Part shown: positions 1-3,384 of the stretch, piece by piece | Layout of the letters: every line of letters begins with the position of its first letter | How positions within the stretch are numbered: the stretch's first letter is position 1 | DNA from: JBFWQM01 sp050249455 | Lineage (GTDB): Bacteria > Pseudomonadota > Alphaproteobacteria > MPNO01 > VGEU01 | DNA length: 5,688 bases | Assembly: GCA_050249455.1 (NCBI GenBank) | Contig: JBFWQM010000303.1 | Coordinates: 1 to 5,688 of the forward strand | Direction: 5' to 3' | Position numbers and translations under genes: made by a program | Notes under the pieces: generated by a model | The model's input: the letters and a program-made list of their open reading frames with translations, nothing else | What the model was told of the DNA's origin: nothing | The model's database searches: none

Positions 1-425
1 CCGCCGATCTGGGAATACTCGCCCTCGACGTTCTCGCGCACGATCCACAGGTCGATGTCGCCCGGCTTGCGGTCGCGCAGCGGCGAGGTGACGCCGGCGA
101 ACAGCCGCGCCGGGCGCAGGTTGACGTACTGGTGGAAGGCGCGGCGGATCGGGATCAGCATGTCCCACAGCGAGACGTGGTCGGGCACCCCGGGCCAGCC
201 GACCGCGCCGAGATAGATCGCGTCGAACTTCGCCAAGGTCTCGATGCCGTCGGCCGGCATGATGCGCCCGGTCTTCGGCCATGACGCGCAGTCCCACGGG
301 AAGTGCGTCCATTCGAGCGCGAAGCCGTGGCGGCGCGCCGCCGCCTCCAGCACGCGCTGGCCCTGCGGGATCACTTCCTTGCCGATGCCGTCGCCTTCGA
401 TGACGGCGATGCGATGGGTCGCCAC
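1..425 (-). CDS. Tartrate / D-malate dehydrogenase family protein (isocitrate/isopropylmalate dehydrogenase superfamily), 3' part outside window
   Basis: This is the N-terminal 141 residues of a cytosolic NAD- and divalent-metal-dependent beta-decarboxylating dehydrogenase. The family oxidises and decarboxylates D-malate, tartrate or similar 2-hydroxy acids. Seen in the sequence: the opening IAVIEGDGIGKEVIP (residues 6-20), GAVGWPGVPDHVSLW (73-87), LIPIRRAFHQYVNLRPARL (90-108) and IVRENVEGEYSQIGG at the window edge. R94, R104 and R130 match the arginines that bind the malate moiety in this superfamily. The PDHVSLW and PIRR-F-QYVNLRP pattern points to the tartrate/D-malate branch (TtuC/DmlA type) rather than LeuB or Icd, but substrate cannot be settled from this part. 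The start is GTG at 425-423, chosen because homologous sequence begins there and AAGGAAA (439-433) lies at suitable spacing upstream. It follows the peroxiredoxin gene on the same strand but is separated from it by a terminator. A full-length member would be about 350-360 residues, so roughly 60% lies off the left edge. Confidence 0.9.
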   Translation of the reverse strand, partial: MATHRIAVIEGDGIGKEVIPQGQRVLEAAARRHGFALEWTHFPWDCASWPKTGRIMPADGIETLAKFDAIYLGAVGWPGVPDHVSLWDMLIPIRRAFHQYVNLRPARLFAGVTSPLRDRKPGDIDLWIVRENVEGEYSQIG

Positions 426-440
426 GAGCGGGTTTCCTTG

Positions 441-471
441 TCAAACGAAACGGGGCGGCCGAAGCCGCCCC
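441..471 (-). terminator. Intrinsic terminator with UUCG tetraloop, downstream of the peroxiredoxin gene
   Basis: Read on the minus strand, GGGGCGGC (471-464) and GCCGCCCC (459-452) form a perfect 8-bp G+C stem closed by the loop TTCG (463-460), an unusually stable C(UUCG)G hairpin in RNA. It is followed by GTTTCGTTTGA (451-441), a broken T-rich tail. It begins 25 nt past the peroxiredoxin stop codon and ends just before the Shine-Dalgarno sequence of the next gene. No T-rich tail follows the hairpin on the plus strand, so it works in one direction only. Termination is inferred from structure. Confidence 0.8.
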
Positions 472-496
472 GCAGCATACACGCTTGCGCGCCCGG

Positions 497-1129
497 TCAC
501 GCCGACGGATCGGGCGTCAGCCGCAGATAGGGCTTCAGCGCCTTCCAGCCCTTGGGAAACTTGCCCTTGGCGTCGGCATCGGAGACGGCGGGGACAATGA
601 TGCAGTCGTCGCCCTTCTTCCAGTTGACCGGGGTCGCGACCTGGAACTTGTCGGTGAGCTGCATCGAATCGATCACCCGCAGGATCTCGTCGAAGTTACG
701 GCCCGTGGTCTGCGGGTAGGTGATCATCAGCCGCACCTTCTTCTTCGGGTCGATGACGAAGACGGTGCGGACGGTGTGGGTCGCGTCCTCGTTGGGATGC
801 ATCATGCCGTAGAGGTCGGCGACCTTCTTGCCGGCATCGGCGATGATCGGGAAGTTGAGCGGCGTGCCCTGCGTCTCGGCGATGTCCTTCGACCAGCCCT
901 TGTGGGAATCCACGGGGTCGATCGACAGCCCGATCGGCTTGACGTTGCGCTTGTCGAACTCCGGCTTCAGCCGGGCGACGTAGCCGAGCTCGGTCGTGCA
1001 GACCGGCGTGAAGTCCTTGGGGTGCGAGAACAGGATCGCCCACTTGTCGCCGATCCAGTCGTGGAACTTGATCTTGCCGTCGGTCGTTTCGGCTTCGAAA
1101 TCAGGTGCGGTATCGCCCAACCGTAGCAT
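497..1129 (-). CDS. 1-Cys peroxiredoxin, Prx6 subfamily (AhpC/TSA family)
   Basis: This is a 210-residue cytosolic thiol peroxidase that reduces hydrogen peroxide and organic or lipid hydroperoxides. The N-terminal thioredoxin-fold part (about 1-150) contains the peroxidatic motif PKDFTPVCTTE, with Thr41 and catalytic Cys44; Arg121 in HTVRTVFVIDP is the third member of the usual Thr/Cys/Arg active site. The Prx6-type C-terminal domain follows, with TGRNFDEILRVIDS (142-155), TPVNWKKGD (166-174) and KGWKALKPYLR near the end. Length and motifs fit the family (about 210-220 residues). One further cysteine, Cys176, lies in GDDCIIVP; family members are normally regenerated by an external thiol, and nothing here shows that Cys176 acts as a resolving residue. 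The ATG start has a strong AGGGGAGA Shine-Dalgarno sequence. It lies 66 bp downstream of the Nudix gene on the same strand and ends at a clear terminator, so it is the last gene of its transcription unit. No OxyR site was recognised. Confidence 0.95.
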   Translation of the reverse strand: MLRLGDTAPDFEAETTDGKIKFHDWIGDKWAILFSHPKDFTPVCTTELGYVARLKPEFDKRNVKPIGLSIDPVDSHKGWSKDIAETQGTPLNFPIIADAGKKVADLYGMMHPNEDATHTVRTVFVIDPKKKVRLMITYPQTTGRNFDEILRVIDSMQLTDKFQVATPVNWKKGDDCIIVPAVSDADAKGKFPKGWKALKPYLRLTPDPSA

Positions 1130-1135
1130 GCGCGG

Positions 1136-1143
1136 TCTCCCCT
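1136..1143 (-). promoter_or_regulatory. Strong Shine-Dalgarno sequence of the peroxiredoxin gene
   Basis: On the minus strand AGGGGAGA lies 6 nt before the ATG at 1129-1127. It is the best ribosome-binding site in the window, fixes the start codon, and suggests that the peroxiredoxin is translated efficiently compared with the Nudix and proline-rich ORFs, which have poor sites. Confidence 0.75.
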
Positions 1144-1159
1144 CGTTATTGGCCTGCGT

Positions 1160-1188
1160 TACATAGGTTCGTGCGCAGGCGCGCGCAA
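1160..1188 (-). promoter_or_regulatory. Possible sigma-70-type promoter for the peroxiredoxin gene
   Basis: On the minus strand TTGCGC (1188-1183) and TATGTA (1165-1160) are separated by 17 bp, in the gap between the Nudix stop and the peroxiredoxin start. Both hexamers are imperfect (4 of 6 or fewer against consensus) and a chance match is quite possible. It would give the peroxiredoxin its own transcript. Confidence 0.25.
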
Positions 1189-1195
1189 GCGCGGG

Positions 1196-1741
1196 TCAGC
1201 CCTGCATGTCGCCGAACTCGCCGGGCGGATTTGCGAACGGCGCAAAGGAATTCTCCCCGCGCACGCGTTGGTGGTGATCGAGCGCCCAGCGCACGGAAGG
1301 GAAGGCAATATCCGCCCACGGAATTTCGTCCCAGGCGAAAAGCCCCACCTCGACGCTTTCCGGCCCGGCGGCGAACGCCGGCACGGCGAGGCGGGCACGG
1401 TAGATGAGCTGCACCTGGCTGAGCCGCGGGATGTTGTAGACCGCGAGCAGGGCGTCGATCTCGATCCTGGCCCGCGCCTCCTCCCACGCCTCGCGCGCGG
1501 CGCCGGCCTGCGAGGTCTCGTGCAGCTCGAGGTAGCCGGCCGGCAGGGTCCAGAAGCCCTTGCGCGGCTGGATCGCGCGCCGGCACAGGAGAACGCGGTC
1601 TTCCCACGTCACCACGGCGCCGACGACGATCTTCGGGTTGTCGTAGCTGATGAAGCCGCAGTCCGGGCAGACCAGGCGTTCGTGGGTGTCGCCGTCCGGA
1701 ACGGTCCGGACCGACGGGCCTGGCCGTGGCGGTTCGCTCAT
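1196..1741 (-). CDS. Nudix hydrolase with N-terminal zinc-ribbon knuckle (ADP-ribose pyrophosphatase-like)
   Basis: This 181-residue protein of the Nudix superfamily is predicted to hydrolyse a nucleoside diphosphate linked to another group, using metal ions held by the Nudix box. The substrate cannot be read from the sequence. Residues 25-36 (CPDCGFISYDNP) form one zinc-ribbon knuckle, followed by KIVVGAVVTWEDRVLLCRRAI (37-57) and the FWTLPAGYLE strand. The Nudix box spans 69-91 with Gly69, Glu75, Arg83, Glu84, Glu87 and Glu88 all present; the late glycine of the consensus is replaced by Arg90. The first CxxC knuckle of a complete zinc ribbon is missing: residues 1-24 contain no cysteine. 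As I recall, both features occur in alphaproteobacterial relatives, so they need not mean decay. The C-terminal part has SVEVGLFAWDEIPW and FPSVRWALDHH, typical of this group. The ATG has no convincing Shine-Dalgarno sequence. It lies 56 bp after the proline-rich ORF and 66 bp before the peroxiredoxin, possibly on one transcript. Confidence 0.9.
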   Translation of the reverse strand: MSEPPRPGPSVRTVPDGDTHERLVCPDCGFISYDNPKIVVGAVVTWEDRVLLCRRAIQPRKGFWTLPAGYLELHETSQAGAAREAWEEARARIEIDALLAVYNIPRLSQVQLIYRARLAVPAFAAGPESVEVGLFAWDEIPWADIAFPSVRWALDHHQRVRGENSFAPFANPPGEFGDMQG

Positions 1742-1797
1742 GACGACTGAATCTGTCGCGCGACCGCCGGTTAGGCAAGCGTCGGAATGGAGGCCGA

Positions 1798-2004
1798 TCA
1801 GACCTTGATGTCGAGGCAGCTGCCGCGCGGTAGGTTGCGCTGCGGCGGCGGCGCTTCCTGCATCGGGCGTGCTTCGGGCGGGCGCGCGGCGACCGCGGTG
1901 GCCGGCTGCGCGCGCGGACGCTGCTCCGGCCGCGGCTCGGGCCGGTCAACGGTGGTCGTCACCGGCGGCCGGACCTGGCCGCCTGAACCGATCTGCATCG
2001 ACAT
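1798..2004 (-). CDS. Small proline-rich protein of unknown function (68 aa)
   Basis: I do not recognise this protein. It would be 68 residues, rich in Pro, Arg, Ala and Gln, with no predicted helix-rich core, membrane segment or signal peptide, so it is probably disordered. The N-terminus is MSMQIGSGGQVRPP, the middle is an RP/EP/QP-rich stretch with two PRAQP- and ARPPEARP-like segments, and the C-terminus, PRGSCLDIKV, is the least repetitive part and contains the only cysteine. Support for coding: nearly all third codon positions are G or C; it sits head-to-head with DUF2336 and in line with the Nudix and peroxiredoxin genes; and without it 1742-2147 would be an unusually long non-coding gap for this region. 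Against: a weak ribosome-binding site, low complexity, and short length in high-G+C DNA where spurious ORFs are common. A second ATG two codons in (1998) is an alternative start. Confidence 0.5.
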   Translation of the reverse strand: MSMQIGSGGQVRPPVTTTVDRPEPRPEQRPRAQPATAVAARPPEARPMQEAPPPQRNLPRGSCLDIKV

Positions 2005-2027
2005 GCCGACAGTGTGCCCGCGCGTCG

Positions 2028-2043
2028 TTAACCGCCCGTGAAC
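2028..2043 (+). promoter_or_regulatory. CtrA-like box, one mismatch (candidate)
   Basis: The sequence TTAA-N7-TGAAC differs by one base from TTAA-N7-TTAAC, the box bound by the alphaproteobacterial cell-cycle and motility regulator CtrA. It lies 24 bp from the proline-rich ORF start and about 105 bp before the DUF2336 start. TTAA is rare by chance in DNA this G+C-rich, but intergenic DNA is AT-richer, so this remains a candidate only. Confidence 0.3.
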
Positions 2044-2046
2044 GGG
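2035..2046. repeat. Short inverted repeat CCCGT-GA-ACGGG
   Basis: This is a perfect 5-bp inverted repeat with a 2-bp centre in the divergent intergenic region. It overlaps the CtrA-like box and the first copy of the nearby direct repeat. It may be a half-site arrangement for a dimeric regulator, or chance. Confidence 0.35.
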
Positions 2047-2075
2047 TCGGCAAAATCTGCAGCCGAGGTCGGCAA
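2045..2075. repeat. 9-bp direct repeat GGTCGGCAA, two copies 22 bp apart
   Basis: Copies lie at 2045-2053 and 2067-2075, a start-to-start spacing of 22 bp, close to two helical turns, so both would face the same side of the DNA. The second copy overlaps an inverted repeat, GCCGA-GG-TCGGC (2062-2073). Both lie between the two divergent genes. The arrangement looks like tandem operator sites, but no regulator is encoded in the window. Confidence 0.4.
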
Positions 2076-2085
2076 GGATTGACCA

Positions 2086-2100
2086 TTTACGCTACTTTAA
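2086..2100 (+). promoter_or_regulatory. Second CtrA-like box, one mismatch (candidate)
   Basis: TTTA-N7-TTAA differs by one base from TTAA-N7-TTAA. It lies 48 bp before the DUF2336 start codon, where a promoter for that gene would be expected, and is followed directly by the palindrome at 2104-2115. No convincing -35/-10 pair was found for DUF2336, which would fit a promoter that needs an activator, but this is inference. Confidence 0.25.
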
Positions 2101-2103
2101 ACG

Positions 2104-2115
2104 CTGCCGCGGCAG
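2104..2115. repeat. Perfect 12-bp palindrome CTGCCGCGGCAG flanked by TTAA
   Basis: The palindrome is perfect over 12 bp and almost symmetrically flanked by TTAA at 2097-2100 and 2118-2121. It has no loop, so it suits a dimeric DNA-binding protein better than an RNA hairpin. It lies 32 bp before the DUF2336 start and could be an operator for that gene. High G+C makes some palindromes expected by chance. Confidence 0.35.
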
Positions 2116-2127
2116 GATTAACAGGCC

Positions 2128-2148
2128 ATGACCCGCCCTGCCCCCTGA
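2128..2148 (+). CDS. Possible six-codon leader ORF (MTRPAP) overlapping the DUF2336 start
   Basis: ATG at 2128 opens a six-codon frame whose TGA stop (2146-2148) overlaps the DUF2336 ATG (2148-2150) as TGATG. AGGA (2114-2117) lies 10 nt before the leader ATG, while no Shine-Dalgarno sequence stands before the DUF2336 ATG. This would permit translation by termination and re-initiation. The ORF is so short that chance is a serious alternative, and no product is predicted to matter by itself. Confidence 0.25.
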   Translation: MTRPAP

Positions 2149-3314
2149 TGGCTGCCGTCGCCAGCCCCGAGCTCCAGGAGCTGCTCCGCATCGCGAGCGA
2201 CAAGTCCGCCGCGTCGCGCACGCGGCTGACCGAGATCGTCGGCGACCTGTTCTTCGACGAGTCGACGCGGGTCAGCGACCGCGAGCGGTCGCTGATGGTC
2301 GATATCCTGCGCAAGCTGATCCGCGACGTGGAGGTCCAGGTCCGTCATGCCCTGGCCGAGCGGCTCGCCGCCGCACCCGAGGCGCCGCCGGCGCTGATCC
2401 GCGACCTCGCCAACGACCAGATCGAGGTCGCCTATCCCATCCTGGTCAACAGCGGCGTGCTGCAGGACGAGGACCTGATCGAGGTCGTGCGCCACCGTTC
2501 GCTGGAGCACCAGCTCGCCGTCTCGATGCGGTCGTCGCTGTCGGAATCGGTGGCCGACGCGCTGGTCGAGACCGGCGAGACCGACGTCATCAAGACCCTG
2601 CTGGAGAACCAGGGCGCGCGGATTTCCGAGCGCACGATGGCCTACCTGGTCGAGGAGTCCAAGCGCATCGACGTCTATCAGGCGCCGCTGCTGCGTCGCG
2701 ACGACCTGAGCGCGGCCCTGGCGCGCCGCATGTATTGGTGGGTCTCCGCAGCGCTGCGCCAGCATATCGTCAAGCGCTACAAGCTGGACCCGACCGAGCT
2801 CGACGAGCACGTCCAGGAGACCATCCAGACCATCCTCGGCGACAACGACCTGCAGGATGCGCCGACGCGGCGCTCCACCGAGCTCGCGCGCCGCCTGAAA
2901 GAGACCCGCTCGATCACGCCGCAGCTCCTGGTGCAGACCTTGCGCCAGGGCGAGATCGCGCTGTTCATCGACCTGTTCGCTGCGCTGACCGAGCTCGGCG
3001 GCAAGCTGGTCCGCCGGCTGATCTTCGAGCCCGGCGGCGAAGGCCTCGCCATCGCGTGCAAGGGCGTCGGCATCGACAAGGCGGAATTCGCCTCGCTGTT
3101 CCTGCTGAGCCGCAAGGCGCGGCCCGGCGAGAAGGTGGTGGACCCCAATGAGCTCTCCACCGTGCTGCGGCTGTTCGACCGGGTGAAGCCCGACACGGCG
3201 GCCAAGGTCCTGCGCCACTGGCGCCTCGACCCCGACTACCTGGAGGCGCTGAAGCGCATCCAGGGCGACCGCCCCGCCCTCGACAACGACACCCTCCTCG
3301 GCAAGCCGCACTAG
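2148..3314 (+). CDS. DUF2336 domain-containing protein
   Basis: This 388-residue, soluble, almost entirely helical protein matches the DUF2336 family, found chiefly in Alphaproteobacteria and without an established biochemical role that I know. Recognisable segments: DLFFDESTRVSDRERSLMVDI (about 27-47), DVEVQVRHALAERLA, IEVAYPILVNSGVLQDEDLI and HRSLEHQLAVSMR (to 128), ALVETGETDVIKTLLEN (138-154) and the highly typical RRMYWWVSAALR (193-204). Pairs of short amphipathic helices in the first half look like HEAT-type repeats, which suggests a protein-binding scaffold; this is inference. The C-terminal half (205-388) is also helical and charged. No signal peptide or membrane segment is seen. The frame is open upstream to 1869, but residues encoded before 2148 are low-complexity and lie opposite the proline-rich ORF, and family similarity begins at this ATG, so 2148 is preferred. 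It has no Shine-Dalgarno sequence; a short leader ORF overlaps it. The next gene starts 70 bp downstream. Confidence 0.9.
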   Translation: MAAVASPELQELLRIASDKSAASRTRLTEIVGDLFFDESTRVSDRERSLMVDILRKLIRDVEVQVRHALAERLAAAPEAPPALIRDLANDQIEVAYPILVNSGVLQDEDLIEVVRHRSLEHQLAVSMRSSLSESVADALVETGETDVIKTLLENQGARISERTMAYLVEESKRIDVYQAPLLRRDDLSAALARRMYWWVSAALRQHIVKRYKLDPTELDEHVQETIQTILGDNDLQDAPTRRSTELARRLKETRSITPQLLVQTLRQGEIALFIDLFAALTELGGKLVRRLIFEPGGEGLAIACKGVGIDKAEFASLFLLSRKARPGEKVVDPNELSTVLRLFDRVKPDTAAKVLRHWRLDPDYLEALKRIQGDRPALDNDTLLGKPH

Positions 3315-3357
3315 ACCGAGCCCGACCGGGTGACAACGCCTTCCGGCGCCTGTACCG

Positions 3358-3376
3358 TCGCGCCTCCACGGCGCGA
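3358..3376 (+). promoter_or_regulatory. Hairpin overlapping the ribosome-binding site of the molybdenum hydroxylase gene
   Basis: TCGCGCC (3358-3364) and GGCGCGA (3370-3376) form a perfect 7-bp stem with a 5-nt loop. The 3' arm covers the first bases of the GAGGG Shine-Dalgarno sequence (3375-3379) before the ATG at 3385. No T-tract follows, so it is a poor terminator for DUF2336; it could lower translation of the hydroxylase. The effect is inferred. Confidence 0.35.
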
Positions 3377-3384
3377 GGGCGGGC

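Noticed and set aside
439..444. TTGACA on the minus strand before the dehydrogenase start, as a -35 box
   Set aside because: A -10 box at normal spacing would fall inside the coding sequence after the GTG start, so it cannot serve that start; it overlaps the terminator tail and the Shine-Dalgarno sequence.
485..1126. 213-codon plus-strand frame opposite the peroxiredoxin
   Set aside because: It covers the peroxiredoxin gene almost exactly on the other strand. The peroxiredoxin has a catalytic motif and a strong ribosome-binding site; the plus frame has neither.
1755..1764. 10-bp palindrome GTCGCGCGAC upstream of the Nudix gene
   Set aside because: All-but-two G/C bases and no loop; such palindromes are common in DNA of this composition and nothing else supports it.
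1869..2147. N-terminal extension of the DUF2336 frame by 93 codons
   Set aside because: The extension is low-complexity, antisense to the proline-rich ORF and to the intergenic repeats, and family similarity starts at the ATG at 2148.
3326..3352. CCC-GACC-GGG and CGCC-TTCC-GGCG as a terminator for DUF2336
   Set aside because: Stems of only 3-4 bp without a following T-tract; not a credible intrinsic terminator.
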